Source: Pseudomonadota bacterium (GTDB lineage Bacteria; Pseudomonadota; Gammaproteobacteria; Steroidobacterales; Steroidobacteraceae). Taken from it: 43,375 nucleotides of DNA. Made by a program: the position numbers and the translations under genes. The notes below the pieces were generated by a model, which was not told where the DNA came from, did not search any database, and was given only the letters and a program-made list of their open reading frames with translations. The stretch covers positions 1-43,375 of the forward strand of contig JANXZZ010000254.1 of NCBI GenBank assembly GCA_025355245.1, given 5' to 3'. This document shows positions 10,582-18,911 of this stretch, piece by piece; within the stretch, counting starts at the first letter, position 1, and each line of letters opens with the position of its first letter.

Positions 10582-11481
10582 TCAGAAGCCGTCGATGAGC
10601 GCGCGCACGTGCTCGACCTGGGCACAGAGCGCGACGATTTCGGCGCGTCCGAAGCCGAGATGAACGGCGGCCGGATCGGCCGCGAGGCTGTCAATGGCGA
10701 GTTCACCTGAATTCGCCGCCATGTGATCGGCGAGCTCGTGTGCAAGACGCACGACCGCGCAGGCTTCTCGGCCCTCAACGGCGTCGGCCCAGACGCGCCA
10801 GTCGCGCACCACGGCGACGACGTTCTCGGGCAGGTGCCAGCTCGCCGCCAGCTGCGAGCCGACCTCTACGTGGAATTCGGCGATCAGGCTGTCGAACTCG
10901 GCGTCCGTCAGCGGCGTCGCGGTGCGCTTGGAAACTTCGACGATCGCCTGCACGCAGGCCGGCTTGCCGATCTCGTGAAGCAGTCCGCTCAGGTAGCTCG
11001 CGTCGGCCTTGGAGCCCAGGCCCTCGGCGACCACCCGCGCCCAGAGCGCGGTCGCGACCGCGTGCCGCCACATCGAGCGCACGCGGGCCTTCTGGCCCGG
11101 AACGTTCAGCAGCTTGCCCTGCACGGCAACCGTGAAGGCGATGTCGGATATGACGGCCATGCCGAGCCAGCTGATCGCCTGTTGCAGCGACTCGATGCGG
11201 TGGCGCGGCTGGTTGATCGCAGAGGTCGCGACCCGCATGACATGGGCGGCGAGCGACTGATCGGCCATGATGAGCCGCGCGAGCGCCGCGGAATCGGTGT
11301 CGGGGCTGCCGGCAACTGCCACGACGCGTGCCGCGACCTCCGGAAGCACCGGCAGATGCAGTTCGCCGCGCTTGATCAGCGCGTCGAACAGGCTCCGGAC
11401 GAACTCCAGATTGTCAGCTCCGGCCAGTCGGCGCACGCGTTCCGTCGGCAACACCAGTCTCCGCGGGGATCTCCCCCTCAC
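10582..11481 (-). CDS. HDOD-domain protein
   Basis: HDOD proteins are non-catalytic relatives of HD phosphohydrolases and take part in signalling. This one has about 299 residues. The HDOD domain begins near residue 40 with LHLPVLPEVAARVVAVAGSP, continues through LARLIMADQSLAAHVMRVA and ISWLGMAVISDIAF, and contains a degenerate HD-like patch YLSGLLHEIGKP. No GGDEF, EAL or receiver domain is attached. The start is uncertain: a GTG at 11481 has no binding site, while GTG at 11454 or TTG at 11451 sits just behind GGAG and may be the true start. It is the last gene of the minus-strand block that begins with puuD, 56 bp after the aminotransferase. Confidence 0.82.
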   Translation of the reverse strand: MRGRSPRRLVLPTERVRRLAGADNLEFVRSLFDALIKRGELHLPVLPEVAARVVAVAGSPDTDSAALARLIMADQSLAAHVMRVATSAINQPRHRIESLQQAISWLGMAVISDIAFTVAVQGKLLNVPGQKARVRSMWRHAVATALWARVVAEGLGSKADASYLSGLLHEIGKPACVQAIVEVSKRTATPLTDAEFDSLIAEFHVEVGSQLAASWHLPENVVAVVRDWRVWADAVEGREACAVVRLAHELADHMAANSGELAIDSLAADPAAVHLGFGRAEIVALCAQVEHVRALIDGF

Positions 11482-11537
11482 CGGCGTAACGGCAGTGCAG
11501 CGAAAATCTTAAGGGCTCGGTCCCGTCGCCGCAGCCA

Positions 11538-12695
11538 TCAGATGCGGGCCAGGCGTTCGGCTGCCTGCACCAGGGTCGCATCCTCTTTCGCGAAGCACAG
11601 CCGCACCAGGCGCTCCCCCGGGGGCGGAGCCGCACAGAACGGCGACACCGGTATCGCGACAACGCCGTGGCGGCGCACGAGCTCGAGCGCGAACTCCGTA
11701 TCGGGCAGGTCCGAGAGCGCCGAGTAGTCGACCAACTGGAAATAGGTCGAGCGCGCGGGCGCGAGCGTGAGGCGCGACGGTCGCAGCAGCGCGACCAGGC
11801 GGTCGCGTTTCTGCTGGTAGAAACCGGGCAGCTCCGCTTCCCATTCTGGGTGCGCGATCATGAAGTCGGCGATGGCGTACTGGAGCACGCTCGCGGTCGC
11901 GAAGGTCACGAACTGGTGGAGCTTGCGCACTTCTGCGGTGAGCGCGGGCGGCGCGATGGTGTAGCCAACCTTCCAGCCCGTAGCGTGATAGGTCTTGCCG
12001 AACGACGACACGACGACGCCGCGTTCCCGCAGTTCCGGGTGCGCGTTGATGCTGGCGTGCGGCCGGCCGTCGAACACCATGTGCTCATAGACTTCATCGG
12101 CGACGACAAACGCGCGCGTCGGGCGCAGCAGCGTCGCCAGGTGATCGAGATCCGCGGCGTCGAGGCAGGCGCCGGTGGGATTGTGGGGACTGTTGACCAT
12201 CAGGAGACGGGTGCGGTCGCTGAGCGCGGCGGCGAGGCACTCCCAGTCGATGCCAAATCCAGGCCGCGCGAGCGCGACTCGCCGTGTCCGGCCGCCGGCG
12301 AGCTCGACGATCGGCTGGTAGCTGTCGTAGGCGGGGTCGAGCAGCACGACCTCATCGCCCGGGTGCACGAGCGCGAGAATCGAGGTCGTGAGCGCATCGG
12401 TGCCGCCGCTCGTGACGGTGATCTCGCTGTCCGGGGAAGCCCGGCGCCCGTAGAGGCGCAGCGCCTTCGCCGCGATCGCCTCGCGCAACGCCACGACCCC
12501 GGCCATCGGCGCGTACTGGTTGTGCTTCGCCCCCATGTGGTAGCTGACGCGCTCGCAAAGCTCGGGCGGGGGCTCGAAGTCCGGGAAGCCCTGCCCGGTG
12601 TTGACGGCCCGGTGCTCGAGCGCGAGCTGCGACATCACCGTGAAGATCGTGGTGCCGACGCCCGGCAGTCGGCTGGTGATGGGGGGCATCGTCAC
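11538..12695 (-). CDS. Class I/II PLP aminotransferase, YbdL (methionine aminotransferase)-like
   Basis: The 385-residue enzyme has every class I aminotransferase landmark: GQGFPDF at 34-40, the SPHNPTG substrate-binding motif at 169-175, DEVYEH at 200-205, and SSFGKTYHATGWKVGY with the PLP lysine at 234. The text around it (QYAPMAGVVALREAIA and FGKTYHATGWKVGY) is closest to the YbdL / kynurenine-aminotransferase group, which prefers methionine, phenylalanine or histidine with oxo acids. A GABA or putrescine aminotransferase would be class III and look different, so this is unlikely to be PuuE or PatA. It starts seven bases after the ppgK stop and seems to belong to the pot operon. Two start ATGs, the first and third codons, are equally possible. 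Confidence 0.88.
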   Translation of the reverse strand: MTMPPITSRLPGVGTTIFTVMSQLALEHRAVNTGQGFPDFEPPPELCERVSYHMGAKHNQYAPMAGVVALREAIAAKALRLYGRRASPDSEITVTSGGTDALTTSILALVHPGDEVVLLDPAYDSYQPIVELAGGRTRRVALARPGFGIDWECLAAALSDRTRLLMVNSPHNPTGACLDAADLDHLATLLRPTRAFVVADEVYEHMVFDGRPHASINAHPELRERGVVVSSFGKTYHATGWKVGYTIAPPALTAEVRKLHQFVTFATASVLQYAIADFMIAHPEWEAELPGFYQQKRDRLVALLRPSRLTLAPARSTYFQLVDYSALSDLPDTEFALELVRRHGVVAIPVSPFCAAPPPGERLVRLCFAKEDATLVQAAERLARI

Positions 12696-12702
12696 GGCGG
12701 AA

Positions 12703-13452
12703 TCAGCTGCTCATCTGCTCGGCCGCGTAGAACGCGGCGCCGACCACACCCGCGGTCTGGCGCAGCACCGCCGGCACTATCCGCGCGGGCGAGTGCAACG
12801 CGCCGCCGAACTCCTCCCAGCGCTCGCTGACACCGCCGCCGATGATGAAGAGGTCGGGCCAGAACAGGGCGTGGTAGCCGGCGAGCACCCGGTTGACGCG
12901 TACGCACCAGGCCGGCCAGTCGAGGTTTTCGCTGGTGCGCACGCGCGCACTCGCGAACTGTTCCGCCTCGCGACCGTCGATCTCGAGGTGTCCGAGTTCG
13001 GAATTGGGCCAGAGCCTACCATCGACGAACAGCGCCGAGCCGATGCCGGTCCCGAAGGTCAGCATCATCACGACGCCGCGGGTCGCGCGCCCGGCGCCAA
13101 TACGCATCTCGGCAACCCCGGCGGCATCGGCATCGTTGACCACGAAACCCGGTCGGCGCGCGGCCGTCGTCAGCAGCCGCGACGCGTCCAGGCCGATCCA
13201 GGCCTTGTCGATATTCGCCGCCGAGTAGGCGACGCCGCTCTTGATCACCGACGGGAACGCCAGGCCGACGTAGCCGGCGCACTGGGGGAATCGCTCGACC
13301 AGCGAGGCGAGTGCCTCCTGGGTTGCCGGCGGCGTCGCACCCGGCGGCGTCGGCACCGCCTGCAGTTCGCCCACCACGCAGCCGGCCTTCACGTCGACGG
13401 CACCGGCCTTGATCGAGGACCCGCCGAGGTCGAGACCCAGGATCAGGCTCAT
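12703..13452 (-). CDS. ppgK: Polyphosphate glucokinase (ROK family)
   Basis: PpgK phosphorylates glucose with inorganic polyphosphate, often also with ATP. The 249-residue length and text match the PpgK branch of the ROK family: LGLDLGGSSIKAG at 5-17, FVVNDADAAGVAE at 103-115 with the catalytic Asp, LTFGTGIGSALFVDG at 131-145, SELGHLEIDG at 151-160, and DLFIIGGGVS near the C-terminus. The ATG overlaps the potI stop as ATGA, so translation is probably coupled to the putrescine permease. A glucose kinase in a polyamine transport operon is unusual. No sugar gene or polyphosphate kinase is nearby. PpgK is best known from actinobacteria but also occurs in some proteobacteria. Confidence 0.9.
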   Translation of the reverse strand: MSLILGLDLGGSSIKAGAVDVKAGCVVGELQAVPTPPGATPPATQEALASLVERFPQCAGYVGLAFPSVIKSGVAYSAANIDKAWIGLDASRLLTTAARRPGFVVNDADAAGVAEMRIGAGRATRGVVMMLTFGTGIGSALFVDGRLWPNSELGHLEIDGREAEQFASARVRTSENLDWPAWCVRVNRVLAGYHALFWPDLFIIGGGVSERWEEFGGALHSPARIVPAVLRQTAGVVGAAFYAAEQMSS

Positions 13453-14300
13453 GGGATAACCGCGAACGCGGCCTGCGCTTCGCGTGTCCGGCGCCGGTCG
13501 CGACGCATCATGAGAGCACCCAATATCGCCACACCCACCGAGACGATCAGCACCAGGATCGTCGCGAGCGCATTGATATCGGGACTGACGCCGAGACGCA
13601 CCTTCGAGAACACGAGCTGCGGCAACGTCGTCGACCCGGGCCCCGAGACGAAGCTCGTAATCACGATGTCGTCCCAGGAAAGGATGAACGCGAGCACCCA
13701 GCCCGAGGCGATCGCCGGGGCGATGAGCGGCAGGGTGATCACGAAGAATACCTTCCACGGACGCGCGCCCAGGTCCATCGCCGCCTCCTCCAGCGAGCGA
13801 TCGACGGTCGCGAGCCGCGACTGCACCACCACCACTACGTAGGCGAGCGAAAAAGTTATGTGCGCGATCGTGATCGTGGTCGCATCCCGGCCGCTCGGCC
13901 AGCCGAACGCCTGGTCAAGCGCGACGAACAGCAGCAGCATCGAGAGGCCCGTGATCACCTCGGGCAGCACCATCGGCGCCGTCGTCAGCAACCCGAAGAG
14001 CGTGCGCCCGCGAAAGCGCGAGTAGCGCTCGAGCGCGAACGCCGCCAGCGTTCCCAGGATCACCGCGCCGCTCGCATTGACCGCCGCGATCCGAAAGCTG
14101 AGGCGCGCGGCGTCGAGCACCTGGTCGTTGTGGAAGAGCTCGATGTACCAGGCGAGCGTCGGCGAATTCGCCGAGTCCCATACCGTGACCAGGCGCGAGG
14201 CGTTGAACGAATAGGCAATCATCGACAGGATCGGCAGGTACAGGAAGGCGAAGCCGAACAGGAGCGCCGAGAGCACGAAGAATGAGCGCCGGCTGTGCAT
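13449..14300 (-). CDS. potI: Putrescine ABC transporter permease PotI
   Basis: Inner-membrane permease of the PotFGHI-type polyamine ABC transporter. The 283-residue protein has about six transmembrane helices, the first being FFVLSALLFGFAFLYLPILS. The cytoplasmic EAA loop that docks on the ATPase reads EEAAMDLGARPWKVFFVITL. The gene order binding protein, ATPase, permease, permease and the shorter second permease identify it as PotI/PotC. Its start overlaps the potH stop by one base, with GGAGG in the potH end as binding site. Its stop overlaps the ppgK start. Substrate assignment as putrescine rather than spermidine follows from the adjacent puuA and puuD. Confidence 0.93.
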   Translation of the reverse strand: MHSRRSFFVLSALLFGFAFLYLPILSMIAYSFNASRLVTVWDSANSPTLAWYIELFHNDQVLDAARLSFRIAAVNASGAVILGTLAAFALERYSRFRGRTLFGLLTTAPMVLPEVITGLSMLLLFVALDQAFGWPSGRDATTITIAHITFSLAYVVVVVQSRLATVDRSLEEAAMDLGARPWKVFFVITLPLIAPAIASGWVLAFILSWDDIVITSFVSGPGSTTLPQLVFSKVRLGVSPDINALATILVLIVSVGVAILGALMMRRDRRRTREAQAAFAVIP

Positions 14301-15241
14301 CAGGCCTCCTTCTCGCGGGCCTGCACCCGCTGCAGCAGGAGCACGAAACCCGCCAGGATCACCAGCAACACGATCGCGAGCGCGCTCGCGACCGGCCAGT
14401 CACGATTGCCGAAGAACTCGTCCCAGACGACACGGCCGATCATCAGCGTGTCCGGCCCGCCGAGCAGCGCCGGGATCACGTACTCGCCCACCGCCGGAAT
14501 GAACACCAGCAGACAGCCGGCGAAGATTCCCTCCTTGGTCAGCGGCAGCGTGATCTTGAAAAACGCCTTGGTTGGCCGGCAGCCGAGGTCGGCCGCGGCC
14601 TCGAGCAGCGTGAGGTCGAGCTTCTCGATCGCCGTGTACAGCGGCAGCACCATGAACGGCAGGTACGAATAGACCATGCCGAGGTAGACCGCAAAATCCG
14701 TCTGCAGGAACTGCAAGGGCTCGCTCACGATCCCGAACTTCATCAGGATCGCGTTGATCGGGCCGTTGCGGCCGAGCAGTCCCATCCACGCATACACGCG
14801 CAGCAGGAACGAGGTGAAGAACGGCAGCACGACAAGCAGGAAGAGGATGTTGCGCCACGTCCCCGGCGCGCGCGCGATGCCGTAGGCCATCGGGTAGCCG
14901 ATCAGGAGCGCGAGGACGGTCGAGATCGCCGCGACCTGCAGGGAATTGAGGAATGCGGCGATGTACAAGCTGTCGCCGAAGATGAACGCAAAGTTCGAGA
15001 AATGCAGCCGGAACTGCAGCACCTTGTCGCCGGCCCAGGTGACGACGGGCTCGACCGGTGGCATCGACAGCTGGATGTTCGCGAACGCGATCTTGAGGAC
15101 GATCAGGAACGGGACCAGGAAGAAGAGCGCCAGCCAGAAGTACGGTACCGCGATCACGAACCAGCGTCCGATCGCCGAGCCGCCGCTGCCGCGCAGGCGT
15201 CGCACCGCCCGGGCGAGACCGGTATGGGCGATCGCGTTCAT
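14300..15241 (-). CDS. potH: Putrescine ABC transporter permease PotH
   Basis: First inner-membrane permease of the polyamine importer, 313 residues. A basic cytoplasmic N-terminus precedes a first helix FVIAVPYFWLALFFLVPFLI, typical of PotH/PotB, and about six helices follow. The EAA loop reads LEAAADLGCRPTKAFFKITL. The start ATG overlaps the potG stop as ATGA, so ATPase and permease should be made in fixed proportion. The long first periplasmic loop with FRLHFSNFAFIFGDSLY is normal for the family. Confidence 0.93.
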   Translation of the reverse strand: MNAIAHTGLARAVRRLRGSGGSAIGRWFVIAVPYFWLALFFLVPFLIVLKIAFANIQLSMPPVEPVVTWAGDKVLQFRLHFSNFAFIFGDSLYIAAFLNSLQVAAISTVLALLIGYPMAYGIARAPGTWRNILFLLVVLPFFTSFLLRVYAWMGLLGRNGPINAILMKFGIVSEPLQFLQTDFAVYLGMVYSYLPFMVLPLYTAIEKLDLTLLEAAADLGCRPTKAFFKITLPLTKEGIFAGCLLVFIPAVGEYVIPALLGGPDTLMIGRVVWDEFFGNRDWPVASALAIVLLVILAGFVLLLQRVQAREKEA

Positions 15242-16368
15242 CGCGTGACGACCACCGCCGCAGAGGCATGCCAGTGGATCCAGACGTTCTCGTCGTGCGC
15301 GAGTCGCTCCTCGTGCCGGAACACGTTTGGCGCGGTAACCCTGAGCACGAATCCAGTCGGTAGCCGCACGAGGTAGCGCGTCACGTCGCCGAGGTAGGCG
15401 ATGCCGGTGACCACACCCTTCAGCACATTGTCTTCCTGCGCCGGCCGCTCGCGACCCAGCTGGATCTTTTCCGGGCGGATCGCCACCGAAACCTGAGCGT
15501 CCGGCGGCGAGCTGACGCCGTGGTCGACGTACACCGTGCCGCCGAACTGGGGGCAGTCGATGCGCACGTGGTCGGGGGCATCGTCGACGAGCCGGCCCTC
15601 GGTCATGTTGACCGAGCCGATGAAGTCGGCGACGTAGCGGGAGTTCGGGAACTCGTAGATGTCGGTTGGCGTGCCGACCTGGAGGATCTGGCCGGAGCGC
15701 ATCACGCCGATGCGCGCCGCGAGCGTCATCGCCTCCTCCTGGTCATGCGTCACGATCACGAAGGTGACGCCTAGCTTTTCCTGGAGGTTGACGAGCTCGA
15801 ACTGCGTCTGCTCGCGCAGTTTCTTGTCGAGCGCCCCAAGCGGCTCATCGAGCAGCAGCAGCTTCGGCCGCTTGACCAGCGCGCGAGCCAGCGCAACCCG
15901 TTGCCGCTGCCCGCCCGAGAGCTGGTGCGGCTTGCGCTTCTCGTAGCCGGCGAGCTGCACGAGCGCGAGCATCTCGGCCACGCGCGAATCGATTTCCGCC
16001 CGCGGCACGGAATCCTGCCGAAGCCCGAAGGCGACGTTCTGCCCGACCGTCATGTGCGGAAAGAGTGCGTAGGACTGGAACATCATGTTGACAGGACGCT
16101 CGTACGGTGGCACCTGCGTCACGTCGACGCCATCGATGAAGATCGAGCCCTCCGTCGGCACCTCGAATCCTGCCAGCATGCGCAGGAGCGTGGTCTTGCC
16201 GCAGCCGGAACCGCCGAGCAGACAGAAGATTTCCCCGCGCGGAATCTCGAGCGTCACCTGGTCGACCGCGACGAAATCTCCAAACCGCTTGGTAAGGCGA
16301 TCGATCCGGACATAGGGAGGGCTGGCCGTTGACGTTGCAACGGCGCGGTCCGCGGGGGCTGGGCTCAT
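15238..16368 (-). CDS. potG: Putrescine ABC transporter ATPase PotG
   Basis: The ATPase of the importer, 376 residues, on the cytoplasmic face. Walker A is GGSGCGKTT at about 52-60, followed by the Q loop, signature HQLSGGQRQRVALARAL, Walker B LLLLDEPLGALD and switch HDQEEAMTLA. The C-terminal third forms the TOBE-type regulatory domain of PotA/PotG proteins (SVNMTEGRLV and SVAIRPEKIQLG). The start at 16368 has AGAGGAAG at the right distance. The longer frame upstream only reads antisense-like sequence inside potF. It lies 14 bp after potF and overlaps potH by four bases. Confidence 0.95.
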   Translation of the reverse strand: MSPAPADRAVATSTASPPYVRIDRLTKRFGDFVAVDQVTLEIPRGEIFCLLGGSGCGKTTLLRMLAGFEVPTEGSIFIDGVDVTQVPPYERPVNMMFQSYALFPHMTVGQNVAFGLRQDSVPRAEIDSRVAEMLALVQLAGYEKRKPHQLSGGQRQRVALARALVKRPKLLLLDEPLGALDKKLREQTQFELVNLQEKLGVTFVIVTHDQEEAMTLAARIGVMRSGQILQVGTPTDIYEFPNSRYVADFIGSVNMTEGRLVDDAPDHVRIDCPQFGGTVYVDHGVSSPPDAQVSVAIRPEKIQLGRERPAQEDNVLKGVVTGIAYLGDVTRYLVRLPTGFVLRVTAPNVFRHEERLAHDENVWIHWHASAAVVVTR

Positions 16369-16382
16369 CGGGCGGTCTTCCT

Positions 16383-17525
16383 CTAGCGTCCGGTACGAAT
16401 CCGCGTCCAGGCGCGGTTCGCGTATCGAGTGTACGTCAGCGATTCGGCCCGGTGCGGCTTGAGCCGCGCCTCCACGTCCGGCGGCGGGAACAGCATCGGA
16501 TCCGCGAGCAGCGCCGGATCGATGAGCTTGCGGGCCGCGAGATTGGGCGAGGGGAATTTGCGGAAGGTGCTGATCGCCGCCGAGATATCCGGCCGCAGGA
16601 TGAAATTGATGAACTTGTGCGCGTTGTCGGGGTGCGGGGCGTCCGCCGGGATCGCGAGCATGTCGAAGGAGCGCATCGCGCCTTCCTTCGGGACCGCGAA
16701 CGCGATTTCGACGCCCTTGCCCGCCTCGTGCGCGCGATCCCGTGACTGCAGCACGTCGCCGCTCCACGCGAGCGCGATGCAGGTCTCGCCATTCGCCAGG
16801 TCGTTGATGTATTGGGAACTGTGGAAGTAGCGCACGTACGGCCGCACCTTCATCAGCATCGTCTCCGACGCGGTCAGGTCGGGCACGGTTTCGGAGCCGG
16901 GATCAAGGCCGAGCCAGATCTTGCTCGAGAACAGCACCTCGCTCTCGGCGTCGAGCATCGTGTAGCCGCAGTCCTTGAGCTTGGCGGCGTTCTTCGGGTC
17001 GAACATGATCGCCCAGCTGTCGATCGGTACGTCACCGAGCGCCTTCTTTACCTTGGCGACGTTGTAGCCGATGCCGGTCACGACGCCGAGGTAGGGGATG
17101 CCGTAGCGATTGCCGGGGTCCGCGCCCTCGAGTTGCTTCATGACCTCGGGGTCGAGGTTCGAGTAATTGGGCAGCTTCGCGCGATCGAGCGGCAGCAGGA
17201 TGCCCTGCTTGGCCTGGCGCTCAAGGAAGAAGTCGGTAGGTACGACGATGTCGTAGCCAGTCCGACCGGTCAGCAGTTTGGTTTCGAGGACCTCGTTGCT
17301 GTCGAAGACGTCGTAGTTGACCTTGATGCCGGTTTCTTTCTCGAACTTCGCGATCGTGTCGGGCGCAATGTAGTCCGACCAGTTGAGGACGTTGAGGACC
17401 TTGTCCTCGGCCGCGACGTGCGCCGTCGGCGAGGTCGGCGCCTTGGCGCCGCAGGCGCCGAGAGCGACTGCCAGCGCGACCGCCAACCACAGGCAGAGGT
17501 GCCGCGCGCCACGGTATTCGATCAT
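16383..17525 (-). CDS. potF: Putrescine-binding protein PotF (lipoprotein form)
   Basis: Extracytoplasmic binding protein delivering putrescine to PotGHI. The 380-residue precursor has a signal peptide with a lipobox, ALGAC at Cys25, so it is probably lipid-anchored; E. coli PotF is free in the periplasm. The mature part begins VLNVLNWSDYIAPDTIAKFE, the standard PotF/PotD opening. It then has YDVFDSNEVLETKLLTG, DIVVPTDFFLERQ and WSGDVLQS, which line the ligand cleft. GGGGGG precedes the start. It sits 42 bp after puuA, which suggests cotranscription with catabolic genes, although a separate promoter cannot be excluded. Confidence 0.94.
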   Translation of the reverse strand: MIEYRGARHLCLWLAVALAVALGACGAKAPTSPTAHVAAEDKVLNVLNWSDYIAPDTIAKFEKETGIKVNYDVFDSNEVLETKLLTGRTGYDIVVPTDFFLERQAKQGILLPLDRAKLPNYSNLDPEVMKQLEGADPGNRYGIPYLGVVTGIGYNVAKVKKALGDVPIDSWAIMFDPKNAAKLKDCGYTMLDAESEVLFSSKIWLGLDPGSETVPDLTASETMLMKVRPYVRYFHSSQYINDLANGETCIALAWSGDVLQSRDRAHEAGKGVEIAFAVPKEGAMRSFDMLAIPADAPHPDNAHKFINFILRPDISAAISTFRKFPSPNLAARKLIDPALLADPMLFPPPDVEARLKPHRAESLTYTRYANRAWTRIRTGR

Positions 17526-17567
17526 GAAATCCCCCCGACCATCATGGCGTCGATCGCCAGTCGACGC

Positions 17568-18908
17568 TCACACGTTGAGGAGCAAGTGTTCCCGCTCCCA
17601 CGCCGAGATCACCTGCAGGAATGCCTCGTGCTCGCTCTCCTTGACGGCGCCGTAGGCCGCCACGAATCGCTCGCCGAACAGGTCCACCAGCGGCCGGCAC
17701 TCGCGCAGCAGCCGCAGGGCCTCGGCGAGGGTACGCGGCAGCTGGAACGGAAGATCGTACGCGCTTCCGGAGATCGGCTCCGTCGGTTTCAGTCCCTCGA
17801 CCATACCAAGGTAGCCGCAGGCCAGCGAGGCTGCCATCGCGAGGTAGGAATTCGCGTCGGCGCCGCCGCAGCGGTTCTCGACGCGCCGCGCCGCCGGCGT
17901 CGACATCGGGATCCTGAGGCCGGCCGTGCGATTGTCGTAGCCCCAGTGCACGTTGATCGGCGCCGAGTTGTGCGGCGTCGTGCGGCGGTAGCTGTTGACG
18001 TTTGGCGCGAACAGCGACATCGCCGCGGGCAGGTAGCGCTGCAAGCCCGCGATGTGCGAGAAAAAGAGCGCGGTGGGCGATCCGTCGGCGGCGCTGAACA
18101 CATTCGCGCGGGTTTTCACGTCGATGATGCTCTGGTGCAGGTGCATGGCGCTGCCCGGTTCCTTGGCATGCGGTTTCGCCATGAACGTTGCGTACATCTT
18201 GTGGCGCAGCGCTGCCTCGCGCGCGGTGCGCTTGAACATGAATGCCTGGTCGGCGAGGCTCATCGCCTCGCCGTGCAGCAGGTTGATTTCCATCTGCGCG
18301 GCGCCGGCCTCGTGGATCAGCGTATCGATCTCGATATCCTGAGCCTCGCAGAACGCGTACACATCGTCGAACAAGGGGTCGAATTCGTTGACCGCCGCGA
18401 TCGAATAGCTCTGGCGGCCGATCTCCGGGCGCCCCGAGCGCCCGATCGGCGGCTTGAGCGGGTAGTCGGAGTCGATGTTCGGCTCGACCAGGAAGAATTC
18501 GAGTTCGGGCGCGATGACCGGCTCCCAGCCGTGCGAGGCGTACAGGTCGAGCACGCGCCTCAGCACGTAGCGTGGCGCCATCGGCACCGGCCGGCCGTCG
18601 CCGTAGAAGCAGTCGTGGATGACCTGCGCGGTCGGCTCGGCGGCCCACGGCACCACGCGGATCGTCGCCGGATCCGCCTTGAGGACGATGTCGATCTCGG
18701 ACGGGTTGATCGCGCTCTCGTCTTCGGGGTACTCACCGGTCACGGTCTGCAGGAATATCGACTCCGGCAGGCGCATGCCCTCCTCCTCGACGTACTTGGC
18801 CGCGGGCACGACCTTGCCGCGGGCGACGCCCGCCATGTCGGGAATGAGGGCCTCGACTTCGGAAATGCCGTGGTCCTTCAGAAACTGTCTGATCGGGCTC
18901 GTCGCCAT
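17568..18908 (-). CDS. puuA: Gamma-glutamylputrescine synthetase PuuA (glutamine synthetase family)
   Basis: PuuA ligates glutamate to putrescine with ATP, the committed step of the Puu pathway. The 446-residue protein has the glutamine-synthetase fold: PELEFFLVEPN for metal and glutamate binding, EAGAAQMEINLLHGEAM, MHLHQSI, and the C-terminal ATP-site segment with NRTAGLRIP and NSYLAMAASLACG. The opening IRQFLKDHGISEVEALIPDMAGVARGK is typical of PuuA-like enzymes and not of housekeeping GlnA. It also lacks the GlnA adenylylation loop tyrosine region. AGGTGACCT precedes the ATG. Only three bases separate it from the puuD stop, so the two are cotranscribed. Confidence 0.92.
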   Translation of the reverse strand: MATSPIRQFLKDHGISEVEALIPDMAGVARGKVVPAAKYVEEEGMRLPESIFLQTVTGEYPEDESAINPSEIDIVLKADPATIRVVPWAAEPTAQVIHDCFYGDGRPVPMAPRYVLRRVLDLYASHGWEPVIAPELEFFLVEPNIDSDYPLKPPIGRSGRPEIGRQSYSIAAVNEFDPLFDDVYAFCEAQDIEIDTLIHEAGAAQMEINLLHGEAMSLADQAFMFKRTAREAALRHKMYATFMAKPHAKEPGSAMHLHQSIIDVKTRANVFSAADGSPTALFFSHIAGLQRYLPAAMSLFAPNVNSYRRTTPHNSAPINVHWGYDNRTAGLRIPMSTPAARRVENRCGGADANSYLAMAASLACGYLGMVEGLKPTEPISGSAYDLPFQLPRTLAEALRLLRECRPLVDLFGERFVAAYGAVKESEHEAFLQVISAWEREHLLLNV

Positions 18909-18911
18909 AGG

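Noticed and set aside
17568..18908. Housekeeping glutamine synthetase glnA
   Set aside because: Sequence and length fit PuuA-like enzymes, the genes around it are puuD and potFGHI, and the GlnA adenylylation site region is absent.
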